A stretch of 64,000 bases of DNA from Chloroflexota bacterium (GTDB lineage: Bacteria > Chloroflexota > Anaerolineae > Aggregatilineales > Phototrophicaceae): assembly GCA_026707745.1 (NCBI GenBank), contig JAPOWG010000116.1, positions 62,001 through 126,000 of the forward strand, in the 5' to 3' direction. Under the pieces are notes generated by a model. The model was given only the letters and a program-made list of their open reading frames with translations, was not told the origin of the DNA and did no database searches. The position numbers were made by a program, and so were the translations under genes. Numbering within the stretch: the first letter of the stretch is position 1; every line of letters starts with the position of its first letter. This document shows positions 8,068 to 16,905 of the stretch, in pieces.

Positions 8068-9351
8068 TTATTGTTCCGCTTCAAGCGTCGCTTCGGATTC
8101 GGCTTCACCCTCCTCTTCCACAACGGATTCAGAGGGCGGCGCGTCACGTTCATCACGTTCAGCTTCCGCCTCCGCTTCGGCAGCGGCGCGCGCTTGCGCG
8201 ACCAATTCCATTTGGCGCTCTTCCCACTGTTCCAGTTCCGTTGCCGTGACCTCGGTCAAGCTCAGCCCCAAGCGTTGCTTTTCCGACTCGATGCTGATGA
8301 TACGCATCAGCAGCTTTTGGCCCTCGTAAAGATGGCGCAAGGGATTCTCTTCCGGGTTATGCGACATCTGGCTGACGTGCAACAGCGCTTCAATGCCCGG
8401 GTCCAGGCTGACAAAAGCGCCAAAGGACTCTACGCGGCTAATGACACCCTCGACCAACTGCCCAATGTGATAAATGTCGTCGACAAGCGACCAGGGGTTG
8501 GGCTGCAAGCGCTTCAAGCTCAGGCCGATGCGCTTGCCTTCGTCATCCAGGTGCAAGACAAAAACCTCGACTTTATCGCCGACCGCTACAACCTGGCTGG
8601 GATGACGCACGCGGAACCAAGCCAACTCCGAAATATGAATGAGACCGTCAGCGCCGCCCAAATCGACAAAGGCGCCAAAATCGCACAAGCCGCTGATAAC
8701 ACCCTCGCGCGTACCACCCTCCTCGAGTTCCCGCAACAATGCCTGTTTGCGGGCCGCGCGGTTTTCTTGTTCCGCTTCCAACTGACTGAAGACCAAGCGC
8801 CGCCGTTTGCGATTCACTTCGATCACGCGGACGCTGATTTCCTTGCCGATCAATTCTTGAAGCTGGATCAAGCGCTCGTCCTCTTTCAGTCCACGCGGCA
8901 GATCGATCACATGACTGGCCGGAATGAAGCCGCGCAAGTGGCCAAAGGGCATGATCACCCCCCCGCGGTTTGCGTCGGCGAGCACGCCGGTATAGAGTTC
9001 CTTGCTATTCATCAATACTTCCGCGCGTTTCCAGTCTTCGTTCTGACGCGCTTGTGAAGCGGACAGGATCAAATTGCCATCGCCGTCGTTCAAGCGCACG
9101 ACCGCCACGTCGATCTCCGCATTCACCCGGAAATCCTTCGTACTCATACCCATGCGTTCAATGTCGTTGCGCGTGACAAGGCCGTCTTGTTTCCAGCCTA
9201 TATCGACGATCAATCCCTGGTTGTCGATGGACAAGACGGTACCGCTGACGATATCTCCCCGCTCGATCTGGCTGCTGGCAAGGGATTCTTCCAAAAGTGA
9301 GGCAAAGTCCATCTCGTCGACAGACTGGTCCAGCGTGGTTTCTGTTTGCAT
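8068..9351 (-). CDS. rpsA: S1 RNA-binding domain protein, ribosomal S1-like (copy 1)
   Basis: This 427-residue protein has four S1 domains at about residues 30-98, 115-183, 205-272 and 290-358. Domain 3 has GFGAF-like DFGAFVDLGGADGLIHISEL and domain 4 ends LLHVSQMS. A short acidic N-terminus precedes them and an acidic C-terminal tail follows (about 385-427). S1 proteins bind mRNA on the 30S subunit. Four domains rather than six is usual for this kind of S1. A paralogue lies immediately upstream at 9619-10851. A consensus promoter (9517-9545) and a leader hairpin (9414-9441) lie in the 267-bp gap before it. rpsU and infA follow. Confidence 0.93.
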   Translation of the reverse strand: MQTETTLDQSVDEMDFASLLEESLASSQIERGDIVSGTVLSIDNQGLIVDIGWKQDGLVTRNDIERMGMSTKDFRVNAEIDVAVVRLNDGDGNLILSASQARQNEDWKRAEVLMNSKELYTGVLADANRGGVIMPFGHLRGFIPASHVIDLPRGLKEDERLIQLQELIGKEISVRVIEVNRKRRRLVFSQLEAEQENRAARKQALLRELEEGGTREGVISGLCDFGAFVDLGGADGLIHISELAWFRVRHPSQVVAVGDKVEVFVLHLDDEGKRIGLSLKRLQPNPWSLVDDIYHIGQLVEGVISRVESFGAFVSLDPGIEALLHVSQMSHNPEENPLRHLYEGQKLLMRIISIESEKQRLGLSLTEVTATELEQWEERQMELVAQARAAAEAEAEAERDERDAPPSESVVEEEGEAESEATLEAEQ

Positions 9352-9413
9352 AACTTAAAACTCTCCCGGAACAATACGAAATTGATGCTTGATCGGAGGC
9401 AAAAATAAAACCC

Positions 9414-9441
9414 GGTAACCTTCGGCGGTCGCCGAATAACC
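9414..9441 (-). promoter_or_regulatory. Hairpin in the leader of the first rpsA paralogue
   Basis: TTCGGCG-GT-CGCCGAA (9421-9436) is a perfect 7-bp inverted repeat. GGT/ACC can pair outside it after a small internal loop. It falls within the roughly 160-nt leader between the promoter and the start codon. S1 is known to autoregulate its own mRNA in E. coli, so a control site is plausible but unproven here. Confidence 0.4.
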
Positions 9442-9516
9442 AGGCTCGGAATGTCCTTGTTCGTCTGTAATTGCGGAATTACACGAACGACCTGCCCTCA
9501 CCAAGAATCGCCGCGC

Positions 9517-9545
9517 ATTATACAGAGCGACAACAGCCTTGTCAA
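9517..9545 (-). promoter_or_regulatory. Consensus sigma-70 type promoter for rpsA copy 1
   Basis: On the minus strand, TTGACA (complement of 9540-9545) and TATAAT (complement of 9517-9522) are separated by exactly 17 bp. Both hexamers match the consensus in full. The expected start near 9510 gives a leader of about 160 nt before the ATG at 9351. It probably drives rpsA copy 1, rpsU and infA. Confidence 0.88.
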
Positions 9546-9618
9546 CGGCGCGAGGCAAAGTGATCGGCGAGTTAATTGGCGGATGGCAATCAATTGCGCG
9601 GCGGGCAGAGCGCCGCCC

Positions 9619-10851
9619 CTAGTCATCTTCGTCCGATGAGGAGACTTCAGGGTTCTCAGGCGATTCGTCATCCGCGGCGTCCGGGCTGTCGACACCAGCG
9701 TCGCCCTCGTCGAATTCGTCTTGTTCGTCTTCCTCTTCCCCAACTTCGGTACCCCAGCGCTGGGTGAAGCCTACACGGCGCTTTTCCGGTTCGAGGTGGC
9801 TGATACGCAGCGAAAGCTGATCGCCCTTTTGCACGTAAGAATAAGGTTCCTTGAGGGCGCCGTCGCCCATTTCGCTGAGGTGCAACAAGCCCTCCAGACC
9901 ATCTCCCAGCGCGACAAACGCGCCGAAGTCAACCACGTTGGTCACTTGACCTTCCACCAATTGACCTTCGTGATAGCGGTATTGCGCCTCGTCCCAGGGA
10001 TCGCTCAAGAGGCGTTTTCTGCTGAGCGCGATGCGGTTGGTTTCGCGGTCGAGGTTCAGGACATAAACTTCGATCTTGTCACCGATAGCCAAGATGTCAC
10101 GCGGATGATCGACCCGATGCCAAGCCAGCTCACTGACGTGTATCAATCCGTCGGCGCCGCCAATATTGACAAAGGCGCCAAAATCCCGCAGTCCGGTGAC
10201 GACGCCATTTACGACATCACCGACGCTAAGTTCCGCCAGGAGTTTCTGCTTGCGCTTGGCGCGCCACTCTTTTTGCGCTTCCCGCTCGCTGAAGATGAGC
10301 CTGCGACGATCTTGATCGACTTCAATGACCTTGACACTCAGCGTAGAGCCGATCAACTCACTCATGGCCTCGCGGCGGTCCATTGCCATATTCGCGGAAA
10401 CCAAATGAGAACTTGGGATAAAACCTTCCAGCCGGTTCCAGCGCACCAGAGCCCCGCCTTTGTTATAGCCGCTCACTTTGACATCAACCGGGTCTTGCGA
10501 GCTCAAAAGCTCGCGCGCCTTTTCCCAGTCATAACGTTGCAAACCCATGTTGATGGATACGATCAAGTTGTCATTTTGGTCGCGCGGGTTGACCACATAA
10601 ACCGGAATGCTGGCGCCCGCCTCCAGGCTCTCGCGGAAGCTGTCTTCCATCCGATCAAGATCTTGTGAGGGAACGATGCCGTCTTGTTTTGCGCCGAGAT
10701 CGACGATTATCTCGCGTTCATCTATTTGAAGAATGGTGGCTTCGCGAATTTCGCCGCGGCGTGGCGGGGAATAGGAAAAATCGAATGATGAGGCGAGCAT
10801 CTCCTCGAAATTCTCATCGGGTACGGGGTTGCTATCATGTTGTTCGCTCAT
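9619..10851 (-). CDS. rpsA: S1 RNA-binding domain protein, ribosomal S1-like (copy 2)
   Basis: A 410-residue protein with four S1 domains (starting near residues 34, 104, 190 and 277), colinear with the neighbouring copy: DFGAFVNIGGADGLIHVSELAW in domain 3 and DFGAFVALGDGLEGLLHLSEM in domain 4. The C-terminal 50 residues are almost entirely acidic. The two paralogues are clearly diverged, so this is not a recent duplication. AGGAGG lies 13 bases before the ATG, next to a CCTGC-ATCA-GCAGG hairpin (10868-10881) that could mask it. TTGACT and TATACT occur upstream near 10973-10999 but only 14 bp apart. Confidence 0.92.
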   Translation of the reverse strand: MSEQHDSNPVPDENFEEMLASSFDFSYSPPRRGEIREATILQIDEREIIVDLGAKQDGIVPSQDLDRMEDSFRESLEAGASIPVYVVNPRDQNDNLIVSINMGLQRYDWEKARELLSSQDPVDVKVSGYNKGGALVRWNRLEGFIPSSHLVSANMAMDRREAMSELIGSTLSVKVIEVDQDRRRLIFSEREAQKEWRAKRKQKLLAELSVGDVVNGVVTGLRDFGAFVNIGGADGLIHVSELAWHRVDHPRDILAIGDKIEVYVLNLDRETNRIALSRKRLLSDPWDEAQYRYHEGQLVEGQVTNVVDFGAFVALGDGLEGLLHLSEMGDGALKEPYSYVQKGDQLSLRISHLEPEKRRVGFTQRWGTEVGEEEDEQDEFDEGDAGVDSPDAADDESPENPEVSSSDEDD

Positions 10852-11169
10852 ATGGTTTGTTTTGCCTCCTGCATCAGCAGGTAATAATCGTGCCGGAACC
10901 CGGGGGAACCGCGCACTTGGGTCAACAATGGGGTCAGGGTGTTAAGAAACACAAATACTTGACCTAAACGTAGTATACATTATTTCGCTGCAGTCAAGCG
11001 CCATACGCTCATGCGCATCTAAGCGACAAATCGACCGGCGCTCACAATCCGCTGACTGCTAGTATCTACAAACCTTGCTGAAGTGAACGACTGCATAAAA
11101 CGTTCATGCATTATATCGCAAACTCCCTCGAATCGCACAATGTCGCGCTCGCAGCCAAACTCGATTCGA
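10852..11169. other. 318-bp intergenic region upstream of rpsA copy 2
   Basis: No plausible gene was found. It holds the presumed leader of rpsA copy 2 with a small hairpin (10868-10881) and GTGTT-AAGA-AACAC. Promoter-like hexamers with poor 14-bp spacing lie near 10973-10999. A TGAACG/CGTTCA inverted repeat around 11090-11107, downstream of the phosphoribosyltransferase, has no T-run. Confidence 0.5.
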
Positions 11170-11697
11170 TCAGATCTCCGGCTGCGCCTCGCCAAAGCCG
11201 CGCCCCAGCAGCCCGCGGTCAATCTCCCAAGGATACACTACATAAGCGTCCGTAACATCGCCATACAGCTCTGGCATTATGTTGGAAAACAGCGACCGAT
11301 ACGGGTTGAAATGCAAAACACAATTGATCGCCCGCGCTCCCGCCGCATTCACGCGTTCCCGCACGGCGATGCTGGTCCGTCCGCTGCCCCAGACATCGTC
11401 GACGATCAAGGTTCGCCGCCCGCGCAGAAGCTCCGGATCGGGAAACTGCAAGAATGTCGGCCAGGCCATAATGCCGGATTGCTCTGTCGAGAGAAAGTCT
11501 ACCGAAGCTGTCAGCAGGTGCCGAATGCTCAATGCTTCGGCCAACAAACCGCCCGGTATCACGCCGCCGCGCGTGATCATGACCATCGCGCCGAAGGGTC
11601 CCAGGTCTTGTATGCGCGGAACTAATCCATCGATAAGCCGGTCGACCTCTTCCCAGCTGACCAAACGATGATTGCGCGGTTCCTGTGGCTGCATCAT
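11170..11697 (-). CDS. Phosphoribosyltransferase domain protein
   Basis: A 175-residue type I phosphoribosyltransferase. The PRPP-binding loop RTLIVDDVWGSGRTS (about residues 93-108) shows the two adjacent acidic residues typical of the family. An earlier MVMITRGGVIPGGLLAE region corresponds to the pyrophosphate loop. The closest general type is the xanthine/guanine (Gpt-like) group, but the hood residues that decide base specificity cannot be read confidently, so the substrate is left open. It is a single gene on the minus strand flanked by non-coding DNA on both sides. Confidence 0.8.
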   Translation of the reverse strand: MMQPQEPRNHRLVSWEEVDRLIDGLVPRIQDLGPFGAMVMITRGGVIPGGLLAEALSIRHLLTASVDFLSTEQSGIMAWPTFLQFPDPELLRGRRTLIVDDVWGSGRTSIAVRERVNAAGARAINCVLHFNPYRSLFSNIMPELYGDVTDAYVVYPWEIDRGLLGRGFGEAQPEI

Positions 11698-12096
11698 CCA
11701 TTTCTGCCGATCACATAGCGAAACACAATTATAATGGATTTGTTCAAATTGCCCAAATTAGGGCCGAGCGGGGGGAGTTATCGAAGTCGGTTGAAATTGA
11801 GAACAACAACCACCTGACAGCCGGTAGGGGCGATCAAAGGTCAGTGTCTACGCGATCCGATAGATCGCCCGACGAATAGAAACTGAGTGAGTATCGGGCT
11901 TCTCACCGAGAAGCCCCTACCAGATCATAAGTATTGTGGGCTACGGATCTCATGCCGAGGACTGGCTAAAAGTATTTCAACCGAAAAAGATATACTACCC
12001 CCGCGCGGCGCGTAACTGGCGGAAAAATCCCAGGAATGTTGCGCTCGCATAAAATAACAATCCTGCTCCTCAGCCTTGCGCGAGCAAGGGGGTTTG
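11698..12096. other. 399-bp intergenic region carrying a MITE-like element
   Basis: No gene was recognised. The region contains a 99-bp inverted-repeat element (11823-11921, listed separately) and a short CCTTGC-GCGA-GCAAGG hairpin (12074-12089) just after the methyltransferase stop. That hairpin could be a weak terminator but lacks a T-run. Confidence 0.6.
11823..11921. repeat. 99-bp MITE/REP-like inverted-repeat element
   Basis: The ends are perfect 9-bp inverted repeats, GGTAGGGGC (11823-11831) and GCCCCTACC (11913-11921). Inside are GGGCGATC/GATCGCCC (near 11828 and 11863) and a 9-bp hairpin GGGCTTCTC-ACC-GAGAAGCCC (11896-11916). No coding capacity. Elements edged by GTAGGGGC are common in Chloroflexota and cyanobacterial genomes. 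Only this copy was found in the window. Confidence 0.6.
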
Positions 12097-13269
12097 CTAA
12101 ACACGGGGAGCGCAGACAATGACGATGGGACGGGCGCGACAGCGCGTCAAGACCAGCACGCGCGATTCGCCCCCCGGTTTCAACCGCAGTCTTGCGATCA
12201 ACTCTTCGGGCAGCATGGGAAAGCCGCGCTTCTTCACCGTCACCTGGCTGACCCCTCTATCTACTAGATAACGGCGCAGTTTCTTGAGGTTGAAGGGCAT
12301 CCAGTCCAGGACTCGCCAGTACCTGGCCCATGGACTGTCGACGATTTTATCCGAGGTCAAATAGGCGATCGTGCTGTCAAGCAAACTTGCATCAAGCATC
12401 GCCGCCAATTGTCGAACCAACTTGGCGCGCAGAACCGCAGGATCCGGCTCGAATAGCCAGGCTCTCGGTTCCGAGATGTCAACGCGTTCGTCGAGATCTG
12501 CCGACAAGTGATGAACACCGGAAGCGTCCAAGCGTGTCGCCAGCGGTGGCGCAGACGGCCGGTGCCGCCACAGAACCGCTTCGCTGAGGTCACCGTCGAC
12601 CGAGATGAATTCCACTTGGCCGCCATAGCGCTGGACTTGCGCCAAGGCGACCGCGGGAGACAGTTTGACTACAAGTTCTTTGGCAGGCCAGCGCCGAATC
12701 AAAGACAGCGGAGGCGTATAACACTCGACGTCGCGGATGCGCTTGCCCGCCGCATCGCGCCGCGACGGGTCATAGAATGCGGCATCGTAACCGGATGGCA
12801 TGCCCTCGCGAACATCCGCCAAAGCGAATTCCACCGCGACGCCAAGCGCAGCGGCGTTGTGCCGGGCGATGGCGATACGCACGGGGTCCTTATCCAGGCC
12901 AAGGACTTGGCGCCCGGATTCGGCATAGGCCATTGAGTCGCTGCCTATGCCGCAACACATGTCGACCAGCTTGTCAGACCCCAGCAGACCGGCCCGATAT
13001 TGCCTAATTCGCGGGTGACTCGCCTGTTGCAAGCTCTCTGCGGTGAACAACATCCGCTGGGCCTGATGCGGGAACTTCAGCCTTGCTTTCTTCCTCAACT
13101 TAAGCGTCGACATCACTGCGGCCGCTTGCGTCGGGGACAGCGATTTTCTCAGTCGGGTCAGCAGAGCCAGGGTGTTTGCCTCGGAGACATCGCTATGCGC
13201 GTGCGACTCCAGTACGCAACGACCGGGGTCGCTGCTCAAGTATTCGATGTCAGCCAGCGAAAAACTCAT
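12097..13269 (-). CDS. Class I SAM-dependent methyltransferase with THUMP-like C-terminal domain
   Basis: A 390-residue protein. The SAM-binding motif DMCCGIGSDSMAYAE is near residue 103, followed by GLDKDP (ribose-binding acidic residue) and YDPSRRD near residue 166, in the catalytic motif IV position. The C-terminal 80 residues form the THUMP-like domain often annotated in this family. The substrate is unknown, probably an RNA. Length is typical for the family. It is a minus-strand gene 94 bp after the 275-residue gene upstream. Confidence 0.8.
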   Translation of the reverse strand: MSFSLADIEYLSSDPGRCVLESHAHSDVSEANTLALLTRLRKSLSPTQAAAVMSTLKLRKKARLKFPHQAQRMLFTAESLQQASHPRIRQYRAGLLGSDKLVDMCCGIGSDSMAYAESGRQVLGLDKDPVRIAIARHNAAALGVAVEFALADVREGMPSGYDAAFYDPSRRDAAGKRIRDVECYTPPLSLIRRWPAKELVVKLSPAVALAQVQRYGGQVEFISVDGDLSEAVLWRHRPSAPPLATRLDASGVHHLSADLDERVDISEPRAWLFEPDPAVLRAKLVRQLAAMLDASLLDSTIAYLTSDKIVDSPWARYWRVLDWMPFNLKKLRRYLVDRGVSQVTVKKRGFPMLPEELIARLRLKPGGESRVLVLTRCRARPIVIVCAPRV

Positions 13270-13363
13270 GAGCTTGCGCGCGATCGGATCCCGGCAGCTG
13301 TGAAGCCACCCCTGTCACTTTTGGCACCTGTGACGATACTACGAACGCAAATGGCGAAAGCGT

Positions 13364-14191
13364 TCATTCATCCGGCGCCGCAGCGGTTTCAGGATCAATA
13401 TGCAGCCAGATCAGTTGCTGGTCTCTGATGAAATCCAAAGTCGGATTAAGAATGACCGGCCTCCCCCATCCCCCGGCGACTTCCCTGGCGAATTTGCCAA
13501 CTTTGTTGACGTCTCTCACCATGTCGATCAAGACGGCGGGCTGCAAGAATCCGACCGCCTTGGGCAAACTGCTGAATGCGAGCAAAACAGCGTCCGAATC
13601 GTCCCGCAAGGCGAGCGCGCGCCAGGCGATGGCTTCCCCGGCTTTCAGTTTCCAAACCGGCTTGTTGGGCGACTGGCGAATCAGAAGATGCAGGTAAGGT
13701 CCTCGGTAGTCGGACAGATCCAAGAGATCGACATCGGCGCGCGCTACGCTTTGAATGCGCCCCAATGTATTGACAGTAGTATGGGGTTTTTCGCCACGTA
13801 TCAGGACGCCGGCGCCATCGACGGCCGGTTCAACCAGGATCCGCACAAGTCCCCCCGCTTCCAACAGACCTACCCAGCACTCGCGGACTTCGCCACCCGG
13901 GAGGACAGCGATAAAACGCCCGCCGGGTCTCATATTGGCGGCGATCGACGTCACCATTTGACCCTCGAGATCGGGGGCATATGCCACGATAGCATCCGCC
14001 GCTGCCGGGGGGTTCCCCGATCGTTGAAGGTCATTCGCCGCGGTGCAGCGGATGTCCAGGTCAGCGCGTCGACCGGCCAAGATTTCGCCGCAATGCCCGT
14101 CAATGTCCAAAAGACGCAAGCGAGAGGCGCTCGGCGGCAGATGTTTTGCCAGCGCTTCAACAAAGCGCTGGCGCATTGGCCCTGGAGTCAT
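13364..14191 (-). CDS. Uncharacterised protein with a degenerate methyltransferase-like N-terminus
   Basis: A 275-residue protein I cannot assign. The first 100 residues resemble a class I methyltransferase: RLLDIDGHCGEILAG sits where the SAM loop would be, and ANMRPGGRFIAVLPGG resembles the beta-5 region. The usual GxGxG glycines are absent, so SAM binding is doubtful. The rest is mixed alpha/beta with no recognised motif. Its start overlaps the stop of the 69-residue gene upstream as ATGA, so the two are translationally coupled and probably act together. Confidence 0.65.
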   Translation of the reverse strand: MTPGPMRQRFVEALAKHLPPSASRLRLLDIDGHCGEILAGRRADLDIRCTAANDLQRSGNPPAAADAIVAYAPDLEGQMVTSIAANMRPGGRFIAVLPGGEVRECWVGLLEAGGLVRILVEPAVDGAGVLIRGEKPHTTVNTLGRIQSVARADVDLLDLSDYRGPYLHLLIRQSPNKPVWKLKAGEAIAWRALALRDDSDAVLLAFSSLPKAVGFLQPAVLIDMVRDVNKVGKFAREVAGGWGRPVILNPTLDFIRDQQLIWLHIDPETAAAPDE

Positions 14192-14400
14192 CAGCTGTTG
14201 CTAGCCGCGTCTTTCATCAGTTGCAGAAATTCTGCCCATTCTTCGTGATAGAAATGCAAGGTGGCGACGCCCAATTCCAGATGGTACGTCGTTTCCCCGT
14301 CCGGCGCTTGCACTTCCCAAATCAGGTAATTCTCGGTCTCGGCAATCCCTCTGCCGGGACCATCGCTGGCATCCGTCACGATTACACTCCCCGCGTCCAT
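14191..14400 (-). CDS. Small conserved-looking protein of unknown function
   Basis: A 69-residue protein beginning at the ATG at 14400, with a possible start four codons earlier. It contains an alternating hydrophobic stretch (ENYLIWEVQAPDGETTYHLE) that looks like a small beta sheet, followed by an amphipathic helix (EEWAEFLQLMKDA). No membrane segment, metal motif or named domain is visible. Its TGA overlaps the ATG of the next gene. It starts just after the pnp terminator at 14429-14463. Confidence 0.6.
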   Translation of the reverse strand: MDAGSVIVTDASDGPGRGIAETENYLIWEVQAPDGETTYHLELGVATLHFYHEEWAEFLQLMKDAASNS

Positions 14401-14428
14401 CAAGCAAAGCAATCAAAGTAATCAAAAA

Positions 14429-14463
14429 ACGTGCTACTCGCGGATGATGGCGCGGTAGCACGT
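14429..14463 (-). terminator. Intrinsic terminator after pnp
   Basis: ACGTGCTAC and GTAGCACGT form a 9-bp stem that continues as CGCG/CGCG after a one-base bulge, with an 8-base loop. On the minus strand it is followed by TTTTTT (complement of 14424-14429). It lies 25 bp past the pnp stop codon. Confidence 0.82.
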
Positions 14464-14487
14464 CGGTGGTCGTCCTTGCCCGGCGGT

Positions 14488-16776
14488 TCAGTCGCGGCGA
14501 TTTCGATCATAACCTCGTCGGTCGCCACTGCCGCGCCGGTCATCACTGCGTCGGCCTCCGCCGCGCCGGTCGCCACCGCGACGATCTCCGCCGCGGCGAT
14601 CTCCTCCACCGCGGCGATTGCCGCGGCTGTTGGCGGCGTCTCGACGGATCGCTTCTTCTACATCCCAGCCCTCCAGCACAGCTTGCCTGCTGAGGCGAAC
14701 CCGGCCAGTGGGGTCGACGCTGATAACCATGACCATGATCTCGTCGCCGATGTCAACTTCTTCTTCCACGCTCTTGACACGGTAGTCCGCCAACTGCGAG
14801 ATGTGAACCATGCCATCGGTGCCCGGCAAGAATTCCACAAAGGCGCCGTAGTTTTCCACGCGGGTTACCCGGCCCGTATAGATCTGGCCAACCTCGGGTT
14901 CCTCGATCATCGCTTTGATCTTTTCGAGCGTTTCCAAAACGTCGGGGCCTGTTTCGCCGGCGACATAGACCAGCCCGTCTTCCTGGATATCAATCTTGAC
15001 ACTGTGCTCTTCCTGCAGCGCGCGAACGTTCTTGCCGCCCGGGCCAATGACGGCGCCGATCTTGTCCACATCAATCTTGAGCGATTCCATCCTTGGCGCG
15101 TGCTCGCTCAAGGTGTCGCGCGGGGTGGCAATGGCTCCCCGCATGACCTCAAGGATCTGCAGGCGCGCCTCCCTGGCTTGCGCCAGCGCCTGCCGCATGG
15201 TATCGCGCGTTACGCCCGCGATCTTGATATCCATTTGCAAGGCATTAATCCCGTCGACCGTGCCGGCCACTTTGAAGTCCATGTCACCCAGGTGATCTTC
15301 CATACCCTGGATGTCGGTTAACACGGCAACTTTGTCACCTTCTTTGATGAGACCCATAGCGATGCCGCCGACAGGATTCCGGATCGGAACGCCGGCGTCC
15401 ATCAAGGCCAGCGTGCTGGCGCAGACGCTGGCCATGGATGTACTGCCGTTTGAACTCATGACTTCGCTCACCAGGCGCAGGACGTATGGGAACTCCTCTT
15501 CGGTCGGGATCATCGAAAGCAGCGCCTTTTCCGCCAATGCGCCGTGCCCGATCTCGCGCCGGCGCGGACCGCGCATGGGATAAGTCTCGCCCGTGCTGTA
15601 CGGCGGAAAATTATAGTGGTGGATATAACGCTTGTCGTCTTCAGGGCTGATGCTGTCCATGAATTGCGAATCGCGAGGCGTGCCCAGCGTGGCAATGGTG
15701 AGCACTTGTGTTTCGCCACGCATGAACATGCCGGAACCGTGCACCCGCGGCAGCAACTTCACATCTGCGAAAAGCGCGCGCATCGTAGCATAATCGCGTC
15801 CGTCAGGGCGGACGCCTTCATTGACGATGCGGCCACGGACGACGTTTTTCATCGTTTGATCGTAGGCTCGTTCCACGTGTTTCAGGTTGTAGCGCTCGTC
15901 TTCGTCGTCGATCGTTTCATTCTTCCGCGTGTACTCTTCAAGCAATTCATCTTGAATCGCGCGCAGCGGTTCGCGGCGCTCGTTGCGATCACTGTGCGCG
16001 GCCATAATCTCGTGGATCCGGCTGGCCACTTTACCCTCGATCTCTGCCTGCAAGTCCTGGTCGATGTCGTCAACCGACGGTTCCTGTTTCTCCTTGCCGA
16101 TTTCATCTCGAATTTTGTTCTGCAGCGCGATGATATCTTGTACGGCATCGTGCGCCAGGAAGAGCGCCTCCAGCATCGTATCCTCGTCCACCTGGTCGGC
16201 ATTGCATTCGACCATATTGATGGCCTCGCCTGTGCCGGAAACGCGCAGGTCCAATGGACTGGCCTGCATCTCGGTATAAGTGGGGTTCACGGACAATTCG
16301 CCGTCGACCAGGCCGACGCGCGCGCCAGCCACCGGGCCATTCCAGGGAATGTCGGAAATCATCAGCGCGGTGCTGGCCGCGATGACGCCCAGCATATCGA
16401 CATGATGTTCCTTATCATGCGAAAGAGACATCAAGATCACTTGCACTTCGTTGCGCATGTTCTTGGGGAAAAGTGGACGCAGGGTCCGATCAATGACGCG
16501 GGAGGTAAGAATGGCGCCTTCCGACGGGCGGCCTTCTCGCCTGAAAAACCCGCCCGGCACTCGACCGGCGGCATACATCTTTTCTTCGTAGTCGACGCTC
16601 AAGGGAAAGAAATCCAGCCCCGGGCGCGGCGACCCCATGGTAACGGAGCAAAACAACATGGTATCGCCCATGCGCACCGTCACCGAACCACCTGCTTGTT
16701 GAGCAAAGCGGCCGGTCTCGACGATGACTTCCTTGTCCGCCACCTTGCTTCGATATTCGCGTATCTCTAAGGTCAT
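14488..16776 (-). CDS. pnp: Polyribonucleotide nucleotidyltransferase (PNPase)
   Basis: PNPase degrades RNA 3'-5' phosphorolytically and is a degradosome core enzyme. The 762-residue protein has two RNase PH domains (about 1-220 and 320-540), the first with FFRREGRPSEGAIL and the second with PRRREIGHG. A KH domain (IGAVIGPGGKNV, near 560) and an S1 domain (GRVTRVENYGAFVEF, near 630) follow. The last 40-50 residues are an unusual Arg/Gly/Asp-rich tail of RRGGDRRGGD repeats. ATG at 16776 is preferred because GGAG lies 7 bases upstream. It follows rpsO, the classic arrangement. Confidence 0.96.
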   Translation of the reverse strand: MTLEIREYRSKVADKEVIVETGRFAQQAGGSVTVRMGDTMLFCSVTMGSPRPGLDFFPLSVDYEEKMYAAGRVPGGFFRREGRPSEGAILTSRVIDRTLRPLFPKNMRNEVQVILMSLSHDKEHHVDMLGVIAASTALMISDIPWNGPVAGARVGLVDGELSVNPTYTEMQASPLDLRVSGTGEAINMVECNADQVDEDTMLEALFLAHDAVQDIIALQNKIRDEIGKEKQEPSVDDIDQDLQAEIEGKVASRIHEIMAAHSDRNERREPLRAIQDELLEEYTRKNETIDDEDERYNLKHVERAYDQTMKNVVRGRIVNEGVRPDGRDYATMRALFADVKLLPRVHGSGMFMRGETQVLTIATLGTPRDSQFMDSISPEDDKRYIHHYNFPPYSTGETYPMRGPRRREIGHGALAEKALLSMIPTEEEFPYVLRLVSEVMSSNGSTSMASVCASTLALMDAGVPIRNPVGGIAMGLIKEGDKVAVLTDIQGMEDHLGDMDFKVAGTVDGINALQMDIKIAGVTRDTMRQALAQAREARLQILEVMRGAIATPRDTLSEHAPRMESLKIDVDKIGAVIGPGGKNVRALQEEHSVKIDIQEDGLVYVAGETGPDVLETLEKIKAMIEEPEVGQIYTGRVTRVENYGAFVEFLPGTDGMVHISQLADYRVKSVEEEVDIGDEIMVMVISVDPTGRVRLSRQAVLEGWDVEEAIRRDAANSRGNRRGGGDRRGGDRRGGDRRGGGRRSDDRRGSGDRRGYDRNRRD

Positions 16777-16905
16777 AGAGTTCTCCATACAGTTAAAATG
16801 CGCCAATCTGACGCGCAATCTCATCAGCTACCAGCGGAACAAAAGCTGGTATCTCTGGCGCTGCCCATCATTTTGACGCATCAAGAATCATCAAATCTGC
16901 GCTGT

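Noticed and set aside
10973..10999. TTGACT and TATACT boxes upstream of the second rpsA paralogue
   Set aside because: The spacing is 14 bp, too short for a normal sigma-70 promoter, and no alternative pairing was better. Not listed as a promoter.
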